DNA from: Planctomycetota bacterium
Lineage (GTDB): Bacteria; Planctomycetota; Phycisphaerae; Phycisphaerales; SM1A02
Direction of reading: 5' to 3'
DNA length: 33,311 bases
NCBI GenBank assembly: GCA_016873115.1
Contig: VGYB01000024.1
Span: 1 to 33,311, forward strand
Shown: piece by piece, positions 7,747 to 15,514 of the stretch
Layout of the letters: every line of letters begins with the position of its first letter
Position numbering within the stretch: position 1 is the first letter of the stretch
Notes under the pieces: generated by a model
Seen by the model: only the letters and a program-made list of their open reading frames with translations
Told to the model about the DNA's origin: nothing
Databases searched by the model: none
Program-made: the position numbers and the translations under genes

Positions 7747-8997
7747 CTAGGCGCCCAGGGCGGTCTGCATGTTCAGGAGCGGCAGCAGCATGCCCAACAG
7801 CACGAATCCGGCCACGACCGACATGACCAGGATCAGGGCGATGGGCAGGATCTTGGTGAAGAGCTTGAGCGAGTTGTTGACCTGCCGGTCGAACGCACCA
7901 GCCGCATGCATCAGCATGGGCTCGAGCTTGCCGGACTTCTCGCCGATGTTGACGATCTGGATGAGCAGCGGCGGAAAATACCCGCTGCGCTCCATCGGAT
8001 CGGCCAGCGACGCGCCGGTCGACACACGGTCGCTCACATCATCGATGGCGGCCATCATGGCGTAGTTGCCCAGCGTGTCGCGCACGGTGCGCAGGGCCGT
8101 GAGGATCGGGATGCCCGCACTCACGAGCGTGCCCAGCGTGCGCGTGAAACGCGCCACGGCCACATCGCGCAGCAGCGTGCCGAGCACGGGGACCTTGAGC
8201 AGGGCGGCATCGACGATCATGCGGTTGGAGGGCACCCGGAGCCATCCGCGCAGGGCGAACCAGCCGATGGTGGCCCCCAGCAGCATGACCCACCACCAGG
8301 CCCCCACGAAGGAAGCCAGGCTCATCAGGACCTGCGTCGGCCAGGGGATCGCGATCTTGGTCCCGCTGGCGATCGGCGCCAGCAGCTTCGGCAGCACGAA
8401 GGTCACCATCGTGATGATGCTCGCCGCCATGACGCCGGCCAGGATCATTGGATAGATCGTCGCACCGATCACCTCGCGGCGCAGCTCGACACTGCGGTCG
8501 AGCAGGTCGGCGAGCTGGTGCATGATCTCGCTCATGCGGCCGGTGGCATCGGCTGCGCGGAGCATGCCGACCGTCATCTCATCGAACGGCGGGCCGTAAT
8601 CCTTCGCGGCCTGGAAGAGCGGCTGCCCGGCCTCGACCCCTTCAATCAGGTGATCGAGGATCACCGGCAGCGCCTTGCCCGCCGCCTGGCGACGCGTGGT
8701 CTTCAGCGCCTGCATGAGCGGCAGGCCGGCTTCGAGCGCCGTGGCGAGCTCCCGCACCAGGTTGGCGAGTTCCGCGCGGTTGATCGTTGGGCGGCCACGC
8801 ACGGCCGCGGTCTGCACCGGACCCGAGAGACGCGACGCGCGGCTCCTCACAGCCTCGACACCCTCGGCCTCGAGCGACAGCGGCAGGATGCCACGCTCGC
8901 CGAGCATGCGCACTGCGCTGCCGCGATCTGACGCCGACACGGAGCCGATGCTCATCGTGCCGTCAGGGCCCATGGTCTGGTAGCGGAAGCTCGGCAT
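7747..8997 (-). CDS. gspF: T2SS inner-membrane platform protein GspF
   Basis: This polytopic protein of 416 residues is the usual GspF length. It has an N-terminal ARM-like region (PSFRYQTMGPDG), then two homologous T2SSF domains. The first contains LANLVRELATALEAGLPLMQ with YPMILAGVMAASIITMVTF as a TM segment. The second contains FTRTLGTLVSAGIPILTAL and LIQIVNIGEKSGKLEPML, followed by a C-terminal TM (LPIALILVMSVVAGFVLLG). A further pair of TM segments lies between the two domains. GspF sits at the centre of the assembly platform and converts GspE ATPase motion into pseudopilus assembly. It starts three bases after the gspE stop. Confidence 0.94.
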   Translation of the reverse strand: MPSFRYQTMGPDGTMSIGSVSASDRGSAVRMLGERGILPLSLEAEGVEAVRSRASRLSGPVQTAAVRGRPTINRAELANLVRELATALEAGLPLMQALKTTRRQAAGKALPVILDHLIEGVEAGQPLFQAAKDYGPPFDEMTVGMLRAADATGRMSEIMHQLADLLDRSVELRREVIGATIYPMILAGVMAASIITMVTFVLPKLLAPIASGTKIAIPWPTQVLMSLASFVGAWWWVMLLGATIGWFALRGWLRVPSNRMIVDAALLKVPVLGTLLRDVAVARFTRTLGTLVSAGIPILTALRTVRDTLGNYAMMAAIDDVSDRVSTGASLADPMERSGYFPPLLIQIVNIGEKSGKLEPMLMHAAGAFDRQVNNSLKLFTKILPIALILVMSVVAGFVLLGMLLPLLNMQTALGA

Positions 8998-9000
8998 GGA

Positions 9001-10668
9001 TCATGTCTTGGTGGGCGCGTCGTCGAGGTCCTGCGTCGCACGGAGCACTTCGCTCACCGTCGTGTCGCCGTCGATCGCCTTGCGTACACCGTCCTTGCGC
9101 ATCGTGATGAAGTCATCGCCGAGCAGCGACTTGAGCACATGCACCGGCTCGCCCTCGGCCACGGCCTGGCGCAGCGCGGGGTGGACCTTGATCAGTTCGT
9201 AGAAGCCGAGTCGGCCGCGGAAGCCCGACCCACGGCATTCGTCGCAGCCCAGGCCCGCCCACGCGTTGGGGCCGAATTGCGATCGTTCATCGGGCGCCAG
9301 TCGGGATCGAAGGTCCTCTCCCAGCGGGGCCTGCACGCGGCACGCTCTGCAGATGCGCCGACCAAGCCGCTGCGCCAACACGCCTTCGGCCACGCTCGCG
9401 ATCAGGTAGGGCTCGGCTCCCATGTCGCCGAGTCGTCCGAAACTGCTGACCGAGTCGTTGGTGTGGAGCGTGCTGAAGACCAGGTGCCCGGTGAGCGCGC
9501 TGCGGATCACGATGTCGGCGGTCTCGCCGTCGCGGACTTCGCCGACGAAGATCACGTCGGGGTCCTGTCGCAGGATCGCGCGGAGCCCCGTGGCGAACGA
9601 CAGACCGCGCTTGGGATTCACGGGGATCTGGTTGATGCCCGTGAGCTCGTACTCGACGGGATCCTCGATCGTGATGATCTTCTTGCGCGGGTCGTACAGC
9701 TTGCTCAGGGCCGCATAGAGCGTGGTCGTCTTGCCGCTTCCGGTCGGACCGGTCACGAGCACGAGGCCGTGGGGCTTCTCGATCAGCCGGTCCATCGTCA
9801 TGCGGTGCGACTCGGACATGCCGAGCGTCTGCAGGTCGAGCCGCAGGTTGCTCTTGTCCAGGATGCGCATGACGATGCTCTCGCCATAGATCGTGGGCAC
9901 GGTTGACACGCGGATGTCGACCTTGCGACCTTCGAACTTCAGCGCGATGTGCCCATCCTGCGGCACATAGCGCTCGGCGATGTTCATGTGCCCCATGATC
10001 TTGACACGGCCCGCGATCGCGGCTTGCAGGTGCTTGGGGGGCTGCGGCTGCTCCATGAGCACGCCGTCAATGCGGTACTTGACCTTGAGCTCGCTCTCAA
10101 AGGGCTCGATGTGGATGTCACTCGTGCGGCTCTGGATGGCCTCGAGGATCAGCAGGTTCACGAGGTTCACCAGCGTCGGCGCCTCGGCCATGCGGTGCAC
10201 ATCGTCGGCCTCGATCGCGTCGAGATTGTGCTCGCTCTCGCTGGACGCGTCCTCGCTCGAGCCGCCGAGGCTCTCGGCCATGCGTGCGGCCGTGGTGCCG
10301 TAGCACTTGCGGATCAGCTCGGCGAACGCTGCAGCCTCGACGCCCACGCGCTGCACGCGCCGCTCGACGATGGTGCTCACTTCGTCCGCAGCACCGATGT
10401 CGAAGGGATCCACCATCGCCAGGACGAGTCGACCGCTGCGCTCGCGCAGCGGGACCACGCGGAGCCGCACGGCGACATCGGGCAGCAGCAGCCCGACCAC
10501 GGCCGTGTCGGCTTCGGGTGCCTTGTCGTGCCATTCGATGCCAAGCGCGGCGCATCGTTCGCGCAGTCGTTCTTGCTCGTCCTTGGTGGAGCCGGGGACC
10601 TGAAGCAGGGTCTCGGCCGGTGCCTGCTCGGTCTCGGAGGTGGTGGTGTCGAGGGGCTGCTGTTGCAT
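9001..10668 (-). CDS. gspE: T2SS assembly ATPase GspE
   Basis: This hexameric cytoplasmic ATPase powers pseudopilus assembly. ATG 10668, 13 bases after the preceding stop, gives 555 residues; the longer open frame would overlap the upstream gene. Residues 35-125 form the N-terminal MshEN/T2SSE_N region that binds GspL. Walker A is GPTGSGKTT (307-315), the Asp box includes TIEDPVEYELTGINQ, and Walker B is DPDVIFVGEVRD (370-381). The His box STLHTNDS follows. A CxxC-x31-CxxC zinc motif uses Cys440, 443, 475 and 478 (CRACRV and CDECRGSG). The tetracysteine element places it with the GspE/PilB class rather than the PilT retraction ATPases. Confidence 0.96.
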   Translation of the reverse strand: MQQQPLDTTTSETEQAPAETLLQVPGSTKDEQERLRERCAALGIEWHDKAPEADTAVVGLLLPDVAVRLRVVPLRERSGRLVLAMVDPFDIGAADEVSTIVERRVQRVGVEAAAFAELIRKCYGTTAARMAESLGGSSEDASSESEHNLDAIEADDVHRMAEAPTLVNLVNLLILEAIQSRTSDIHIEPFESELKVKYRIDGVLMEQPQPPKHLQAAIAGRVKIMGHMNIAERYVPQDGHIALKFEGRKVDIRVSTVPTIYGESIVMRILDKSNLRLDLQTLGMSESHRMTMDRLIEKPHGLVLVTGPTGSGKTTTLYAALSKLYDPRKKIITIEDPVEYELTGINQIPVNPKRGLSFATGLRAILRQDPDVIFVGEVRDGETADIVIRSALTGHLVFSTLHTNDSVSSFGRLGDMGAEPYLIASVAEGVLAQRLGRRICRACRVQAPLGEDLRSRLAPDERSQFGPNAWAGLGCDECRGSGFRGRLGFYELIKVHPALRQAVAEGEPVHVLKSLLGDDFITMRKDGVRKAIDGDTTVSEVLRATQDLDDAPTKT

Positions 10669-10681
10669 GGGTTCCAGTCGT

Positions 10682-12007
10682 TCAGCGCGGGGCGTCGCCG
10701 CCATCGCCGCCGCCCTTGCCGCGCTGGTTGGGGTTCTGCGTGCCCAATGTGCCGCCTTCGAGGCCCATCGGTACGCCGTCATCGCTGCGGAGCGCCTTGC
10801 CCTTCTTGGAGGAGTCGGAGCCCGGCTTCGAGCTCTCCTCATCCCGCTCGAGGTACTTCTCGATGCCCGGGATCTTCGCCTTCTGCTCCTCGTTGAGCAC
10901 GGCGATCACGCGCTTGCGCGCATCCTCGATCAGGCGGTCTCGTTCGGCGATCAGGTCCTTGTATGGCTCCTGTTCGCCCTTGCTCGCGTTGACATTGCGC
11001 GCTTGGTCTGCGGCAAGCCGCGCGCGCTCCGTCTCGCGCTCAGGCTCGACCTCGCGGACCTTGGCCACGAACCTGGCCTGGAGCGCGTTCATCGAGTCGT
11101 TGAACACCGAGCGGATCGCGTTGATCTGGGCAAGTTGCTCGGCCGAGAGGTCTGCGATGGCGAACACATTCTCGAAGAACGGATCGAGCGGGGGAGTACG
11201 GCACGCCAAGGGGTACGCGTCGCGCATCGCACGCTCACGGAACTTCGGTCCCCATTCGGCACCGAACGCCGTGGCCAGTGCCTCGATGTGAGCATCGGTC
11301 ACATCGCGCACCGCGATGCGCGCAGCCACGATGCGCTCGAGCTCCACGAGCCCGGCGGCGGGATCGTTGTCGGTGAGGGACTTGCGGATGCGGGGTTGGC
11401 TCACTTCCTGCTGCTTCATGCGCTGCATCAGCGCCAGATCAAGCGCCGTCTCATAGGCGGCGATGGCATCCTTGGCCTCGATGCGGTTGTCCAGGGGCAC
11501 ATCGATCTGGCGCATGACGATGACCAGGTCGGTCTTCTCGCCGCTCAGACGGCCCTGCGGCAGTTGCTTCTCGCGGCGCAGCGCACGCTCGAGGCTCGGC
11601 CATCGCTCAAGCTGCGCGTCGGAGAGTTGTCCCTTGACGTCATCGAGGAAGCGCTGCTTCATCGCTTCCTTCTCGGCCTTCCACGCTTCGATGGGCTTCA
11701 TCAGCACGGTGAGCGCACCGTGCTCGCCAGCGCCAGCGATCTGGTCCTTCATCGAGGTGAGTGTGTCGCGCAGCCCTTGCTCGCCGGCCCGGTACTCGGC
11801 CTGATAGTCGACCAGCATGGCTTCGAGCACTTGCTTCTGCCAGTCCTCAAGCTGGAGCGTGTCGACGAACAGCGACATGTCCCGGGGCATGAAGTCGGTC
11901 GAGAAGATCTCGTTGAAGCCGGCCTCACGCGGCAATTGCGCGTGCACGAGGGGAGTGATCGCGAGGGCGGCGGCGGCGACAGTCGTGACGAGCAAAAAAC
12001 GCTTCAT
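10682..12007 (-). CDS. Exported helix-rich protein at the head of the T2SS operon
   Basis: Translation from ATG 12007 gives 441 residues with a clear signal peptide, MKRFLLVTTVAAAALAITPL, cleaved near HAQ. GGAG lies about ten bases upstream. The mature protein is nearly all amphipathic, charged helix, with repeated patterns of the type LQLEDWQKQVLEAMLVDYQ, LSDAQLERWPSL and LSAEQLAQINAI. These recall the LTxxQ helical hairpins of Spy/CpxP-like periplasmic proteins, though the length is several times greater. The C-terminal 40 residues are Lys/Ser/Gly-rich and disordered. No known domain can be named with confidence. It is followed after 13 bases by gspE, so it is probably co-transcribed with the secretion machine and may be a periplasmic partner or regulator of it; that is inference from position. 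Confidence 0.75.
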   Translation of the reverse strand: MKRFLLVTTVAAAALAITPLVHAQLPREAGFNEIFSTDFMPRDMSLFVDTLQLEDWQKQVLEAMLVDYQAEYRAGEQGLRDTLTSMKDQIAGAGEHGALTVLMKPIEAWKAEKEAMKQRFLDDVKGQLSDAQLERWPSLERALRREKQLPQGRLSGEKTDLVIVMRQIDVPLDNRIEAKDAIAAYETALDLALMQRMKQQEVSQPRIRKSLTDNDPAAGLVELERIVAARIAVRDVTDAHIEALATAFGAEWGPKFRERAMRDAYPLACRTPPLDPFFENVFAIADLSAEQLAQINAIRSVFNDSMNALQARFVAKVREVEPERETERARLAADQARNVNASKGEQEPYKDLIAERDRLIEDARKRVIAVLNEEQKAKIPGIEKYLERDEESSKPGSDSSKKGKALRSDDGVPMGLEGGTLGTQNPNQRGKGGGDGGDAPR

Positions 12008-12181
12008 GGTGTGAAGTCTCCAGGGCTCTGGGGTGCGGAACGAATCAGGCTCGGGTGAAACGGCCCAAGGGCCGGCATGTTGCACTCATCGACGCAGGGG
12101 GTTGGATTTGGTGCGAGTGGTCGAGTCATGGATGAAGGTCCGAGAACACCGATTGCGGTCGCGGCAGTGCGTGAACCGAGT

Positions 12182-12202
12182 GGGTTGGATTGGCCTCAAC
12201 CC
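12182..12202 (-). terminator. Hairpin at the end of the CoA-transferase gene
   Basis: GGGTTG (12182-12187) and CAACCC (12197-12202) form a 6-bp stem that overlaps the stop codon of the CoA-transferase A gene. There is no clear U-tract, so termination is uncertain. The rest of 12008-12181 has a GGCCC/GGGCC mini-palindrome at 12062-12073 but no convincing promoter by eye. Confidence 0.3.
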
Positions 12203-12891
12203 TTGCTGACGGTGCGCTGCTCGATCCGCTTCTGGCTGGTCGTGACCACGATGCGTTGAACGAAGATGCCGGGGGTATGGATCTGATCGGCTTCGAGTGA
12301 GCCCAAGGGCACGAGTTCCTCGACTTCGGCGATCGTCACGGCACCGCAGGTTGCCGCCATGGGGTTGAAGTTGCGCGCCGTGCGGCGGAAGACCAGGTTG
12401 CCTGACGGGTCGGCTCGCCAAGCCTTGACGAGCGCGACATCGGCCTTGATCGCGCGCTCCATCACATAGGTCTCGCCGTCGAACTCCATGTGCGGCTTGC
12501 CGTCCGCAACAACCGTGCCCACACCGGTCTTGGTGTAGAAGGCCGGGATCCCGGCGCCGCCAGCGCGCATGCGCTCGGCCAGCGTCCCCTGTGGCGTGAA
12601 CTCCAGCTCAAGTTCGCCACTCATGAACTGACGCTCGAACTCGGCGTTCTCGCCGACATAACTCGAGATCATCTTGCGGATCTGCCTCGTCTGGAGCAGG
12701 AGTCCGAGTCCCCAGTCATCCACACCGGCATTGTTGCTCACGGCGGTCAGTCCCTTGGCACCGGAATCGCGAAGCGCCAGGATCAGCTGTTCGGGGATGC
12801 CGCAGAGCCCGAATCCTCCGACGGCGACGGTCATCCCGTCACGAATCACCCCTTCGAGAGCTGCCGTGGGAGAGGCAAAGACCTTGTTCAT
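12196..12891 (-). CDS. scoA: 3-oxoacid CoA-transferase subunit A (SCOT/AtoD type)
   Basis: This 231-residue protein matches the alpha subunit of succinyl-CoA:3-ketoacid CoA-transferases. The N-terminus MNKVFASPTAALEGVIRDG is followed by the glycine-rich GGFGLCGIPEQLI signature. Further on are VSNNAGVDDWGLGLLL, the IRKMISSYVGEN segment, FTPQGTLAERMRAGGAGIPA, and FRRTARNFNPMAATCG near the end. The enzyme moves CoA between succinyl-CoA and acetoacetate, in ketone-body or leucine breakdown. The catalytic Glu lies in subunit B, which normally follows directly (scoA-scoB). Here no B subunit is adjacent: the T2SS operon lies downstream and a plus-strand transporter upstream. Activity therefore depends on a B subunit encoded elsewhere. 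Confidence 0.93.
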   Translation of the reverse strand: MNKVFASPTAALEGVIRDGMTVAVGGFGLCGIPEQLILALRDSGAKGLTAVSNNAGVDDWGLGLLLQTRQIRKMISSYVGENAEFERQFMSGELELEFTPQGTLAERMRAGGAGIPAFYTKTGVGTVVADGKPHMEFDGETYVMERAIKADVALVKAWRADPSGNLVFRRTARNFNPMAATCGAVTIAEVEELVPLGSLEADQIHTPGIFVQRIVVTTSQKRIEQRTVSKG

Positions 12892-12981
12892 GGTGCGATG
12901 GTAGTGACCGCCCCGGCGTGATTGTGGTGCTCAGCTCGGTTCGACCGGCCCCAGAGGCGCGCTCCCGGCTACCGTGTCCCG

Positions 12982-14217
12982 GTGCAGCGACTGGTCTGTC
13001 TGCTCATCTTCCTCTCGGCCCTTCCCGATGCCATGGTCGTGCCCGTGCTGAAGGACCTCTGTGTGGACCGTTACGGCGTGACCCGCACCGAGGCGCAGGC
13101 GTTCCTGTTGGTCAACCTGCTCGGCGCAGCCGCGGCCATCGGCGTGGTCGCTCGGCTCCAACGCTCGATCGAACCGGTTCGGTTGCTGGTCCTGGCGTCC
13201 CTCCTGGACGCGGTCCTCATCGCATGCCTATGGCTCCCGCTTGGATGGCCGGGGACGATGGCCGTCCGAGCGCTGGAGGGCGTTCCAGACGCCATCACCT
13301 TCGGTGTGCTGATGCAGCTGCTCGGCCGCTCGGATTCAGGCTCGGTAGCCAGTCGCCTGGGCTTGGGCTCCATGGTGCTCCTCGGCGGGGTCGGTTGTGG
13401 CATGACCATTGGAGGCCTGGCAGCGAAGCTCATGGTGCTCCTCGGCGGGGTCGGTTGTGGCATGACCATTGGAGGCCTGGCAGCGAAGCTCATGGGCCCG
13501 GGGTCGGAACGGGTGGTCTTCGTCCTGGGGGCAGGCAGTTCGGCCCTTGTGGCCGCACTGGCGGCCGCTCGGCCCGACGATCTTCGGGGGGCGGCCGAGT
13601 TGCACCAACCCCAACCATCCACGATGCGGGGGGCAGGCGCGCCGTTGGAGACCGCGCGCAATGTCCCGGCATGGGTCGTGCTGGCGATGGCGTTCGTCGA
13701 TCGCGCCACGGGAGGCGTGCTCACCGGCACGCTGAGCCTCTTCCTGGCCGGCTTCTACCCCTACGACGCTGGCGAGCGGGGGTGGATGGTGGGGTTGCCG
13801 CTCTTGGCCATGGCGGTGGGAGCGTGGCCGGCGGGCGCCCTCGCCCATCGGATCGGCACGCTTCGCGTGCGGCAGTGGACTGGCGCGATCTACGCGCTCG
13901 CCCTGGCTGTGGTGCCATTCGTCAGCGAGTCGCAGCTTGCCCTGGTCAGCGTGCTCGCCGTGCTGGGGCTCGCCGGGGCGGCTCTGCTCCCAACCAGCCT
14001 GGCACTGGAGCACGCCGTTGATCGAGGACCGGTCGGTTTCACCGCGTTTGCCACCAGTGGTGGTGTGGGCTACGCCAGCGGTGCGGTGATTCCGGTGATG
14101 GTGCTCGGTGTGGCCGGCGACGGGGCGTCGAGTTACCAGGGCATCATCGTGGGCTTCGCGCTGCTGCACGCTGCGGTGACATGTTGCGCCGTGGCCGCGT
14201 CACGGCCACGGCAGTGA
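12982..14217 (+). CDS. MFS transporter with duplicated motif-C helix
   Basis: The start is taken as GTG 12982, directly before the first hydrophobic helix (LVCLLIFLSALPDAMVVPVL); the frame is open upstream to 12922 and no Shine-Dalgarno sequence decides. The 411-residue product is highly hydrophobic with about twelve TM segments. A central loop (about residues 205-230, LHQPQPSTMRGAG) separates two halves, as in the major facilitator superfamily. The predicted fifth helix contains a motif-C-like GCGMTIGGLA. That helix is present twice: residues 131-150 and 151-170 are identical because of a 60-bp duplication. An extra TM would invert the topology of the second half unless one copy stays out of the membrane. 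The substrate cannot be inferred. Without the duplication it would be 391 residues, normal for MFS. Confidence 0.8.
   Translation: MQRLVCLLIFLSALPDAMVVPVLKDLCVDRYGVTRTEAQAFLLVNLLGAAAAIGVVARLQRSIEPVRLLVLASLLDAVLIACLWLPLGWPGTMAVRALEGVPDAITFGVLMQLLGRSDSGSVASRLGLGSMVLLGGVGCGMTIGGLAAKLMVLLGGVGCGMTIGGLAAKLMGPGSERVVFVLGAGSSALVAALAAARPDDLRGAAELHQPQPSTMRGAGAPLETARNVPAWVVLAMAFVDRATGGVLTGTLSLFLAGFYPYDAGERGWMVGLPLLAMAVGAWPAGALAHRIGTLRVRQWTGAIYALALAVVPFVSESQLALVSVLAVLGLAGAALLPTSLALEHAVDRGPVGFTAFATSGGVGYASGAVIPVMVLGVAGDGASSYQGIIVGFALLHAAVTCCAVAASRPRQ
13371..13490. repeat. Perfect 60-bp tandem duplication (13371-13430 and 13431-13490)
   Basis: The two copies are identical base for base, starting CATGGTGCTCCTCGGCGGGG and ending CAGCGAAGCT; the first four bases recur after the second copy. 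The unit is exactly 20 codons, so the frame is kept. Perfect identity, including wobble positions, means a very recent event or an assembly artefact. Confidence 0.95.
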
Positions 14218-14218
14218 G

Positions 14219-14258
14219 CCTGGGGGCCCGGTTCGGGCGGGCGTTCGACCAGCCCAGG
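14219..14258. terminator. Possible bidirectional hairpin between convergent genes
   Basis: The 50-base gap between the MFS stop and the sigma-factor stop contains CCTGGG (14219-14224) pairing with CCCAGG (14253-14258), and an inner GCCCG-GTT-CGGGC hairpin (14226-14238). No T-run follows on either side. It is a reasonable but weak terminator for the two convergent transcripts. Confidence 0.3.
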
Positions 14259-14267
14259 GGCGCCGAT

Positions 14268-15278
14268 TCAATTCAGCGCGAGCGCTTCATCAGGGCCGAC
14301 AAGGTCCGATCGCCGCTCGAAGCGCCGCAGGTAGGCATGGCGGAGCTTCTCGAGGGCGCGGATCTGGATCTGGCGCACGCGCTCCTTGGTCACGCCAAGG
14401 CTGGCGCCGAGCTGTTCAAGGGTCGGTAGCGCACTGGCAATGGGTGCGTTCAGGCCGAAGCGGAACTCGATGACATCACGCTCGAGGGGCGTCAAGTCAG
14501 CCTGATTGGACTTGAGGAGCCAACCCACTTCGGAAGCGCACTCACGCTCGTGTTCCGACCGCACGATGCCGGAGTGATCGCCGCGCTCCATGGCAGGGTC
14601 AAACTCCGTGGGGAAGCGCTGGCGGTGCTTGCTCTGCTTGAGGCCATGCCGGCTGAAGGCCTTGAGGATGGCGCGGCACGCATAGGTGCTGAACTTGAAG
14701 CCGCGGCAGCAGTCGAACTTGTCGACCGCACGCATGAGCGCCATGTTGCCCTCGCTGATGAGGTCGGCGAACTCGATGTCGGCATTGCGCACGCGCTTGG
14801 CCATCGCGAGCACCAGGCCGAGGTTGATCTCGGCGATCTGGTCGCGCAGGTTGGTTGCCGCATGGGCCCAATGCAGCACTTCCCGCGCCTCGCGCGTCTC
14901 GAGGGGCTGGCCGCGCTGCACCTTCTGGATTCTCGCGATCCGGTATCGCGCATAGTTGAACTGCATGAACAGCACGCGTTCCTGGGCAGCGGTCAGGATC
15001 AGCGAGTCGTTGCCGCGGCCAGAGGCCCGGGCCTCGTGCATGAGCGGGCAGTACCAGTCGACCTTCGGGCGCCGGATCGCGGGGGCTTCCGTGAAGATCT
15101 TGCGCTCAGCGTTCGAGCGAGCGAACTCCGGTGCCGGCATGAAGTCCATCGCCTCGGCCATGATGGCGCGAACGAACTCGGCATCCTGCCCGCCGAGTGC
15201 GCGTCGGGCCGATGCCGACAGCGGGGTGGGCACGAAGGTGGCCTTGCGGTCCGCCGATGTTGCTGTGCGCTGTGGCAT
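14268..15278 (-). CDS. Sigma-70 family RNA polymerase sigma factor, divergent
   Basis: This 336-residue protein has a strong start, ATG 15278, preceded by GGAGG at five bases. Residues 1-90 are poorly conserved. Region 2 spans about 145-212 and includes NLGLVLAMAKRVRNADIEFA and LISEGNMALMRAVDKFD, then GFKFSTYACRAILKAFSR. Region 4 spans about 262-318 with LTPLERDVIEFRFGL and the helix-turn-helix LEQLGASLGVTKERVRQIQI. Housekeeping sigma factors have an aromatic YATWWIRQAI at the promoter-melting segment; here it is YACRAILKAF, so both tryptophans are missing. It is therefore an alternative, non-housekeeping factor. Its leader region holds TTGAAAC repeats that could mediate regulation. Confidence 0.9.
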   Translation of the reverse strand: MPQRTATSADRKATFVPTPLSASARRALGGQDAEFVRAIMAEAMDFMPAPEFARSNAERKIFTEAPAIRRPKVDWYCPLMHEARASGRGNDSLILTAAQERVLFMQFNYARYRIARIQKVQRGQPLETREAREVLHWAHAATNLRDQIAEINLGLVLAMAKRVRNADIEFADLISEGNMALMRAVDKFDCCRGFKFSTYACRAILKAFSRHGLKQSKHRQRFPTEFDPAMERGDHSGIVRSEHERECASEVGWLLKSNQADLTPLERDVIEFRFGLNAPIASALPTLEQLGASLGVTKERVRQIQIRALEKLRHAYLRRFERRSDLVGPDEALALN

Positions 15279-15314
15279 GGGAGCCTCCGTGGGGAGCAGT
15301 CTTTCAACAACAAC

Positions 15315-15360
15315 TGAAACCTCCTTCGTCCTACGCCGCTCGTCAGTTTCAAGGTTTCAA
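15315..15360 (-). promoter_or_regulatory. TTGAAAC repeats upstream of the sigma-factor gene
   Basis: Reading the minus strand, TTGAAAC occurs twice with one base between (15360-15346), about 70-80 bases upstream of the start codon. An inverted partner, AGGTTTCA, is closer to the gene (15322-15315), forming a TGAAACCT...AGGTTTCA inverted repeat with the distal copy. These could be an operator or -35-like elements. No properly spaced -10 box was found, so the function is open. Confidence 0.3.
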
Positions 15361-15447
15361 ATGGTGCAGACTTTGACCGCCCAATAACTTCGTGATCGAT
15401 GGTCGGATCACCACGGGCCGTTCCGGCCCAACACCGTTCAGCAACGC

Positions 15448-15479
15448 ACCGCGGCACCCCAGTGCTCGCGTGCCGCGGT
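15448..15479 (-). terminator. Terminator-like hairpin downstream of ndk
   Basis: ACCGCGGCAC (15448-15457) and GTGCCGCGGT (15470-15479) form a perfect 10-bp stem with a 12-base loop, 36 bases after the ndk stop. A U-tract is absent, as is common in high-GC genomes. It separates ndk from the downstream sigma-factor gene on the same strand. Confidence 0.55.
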
Positions 15480-15514
15480 CGATGGTCTGGTTGCGAGGGC
15501 CGATCGCCGCGGGG

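Noticed and set aside
10640-12058. Plus-strand open frame of 472 codons opposite the exported helical protein
   Set aside because: The opposite strand has a signal peptide and Shine-Dalgarno sequence; this frame is a GC shadow rich in Leu/Arg/His.
12922-12981. TTG start giving a longer MFS protein
   Set aside because: The extra 20 residues are Arg/Pro-rich with no membrane character; GTG 12982 precedes the first helix directly. This stays uncertain.
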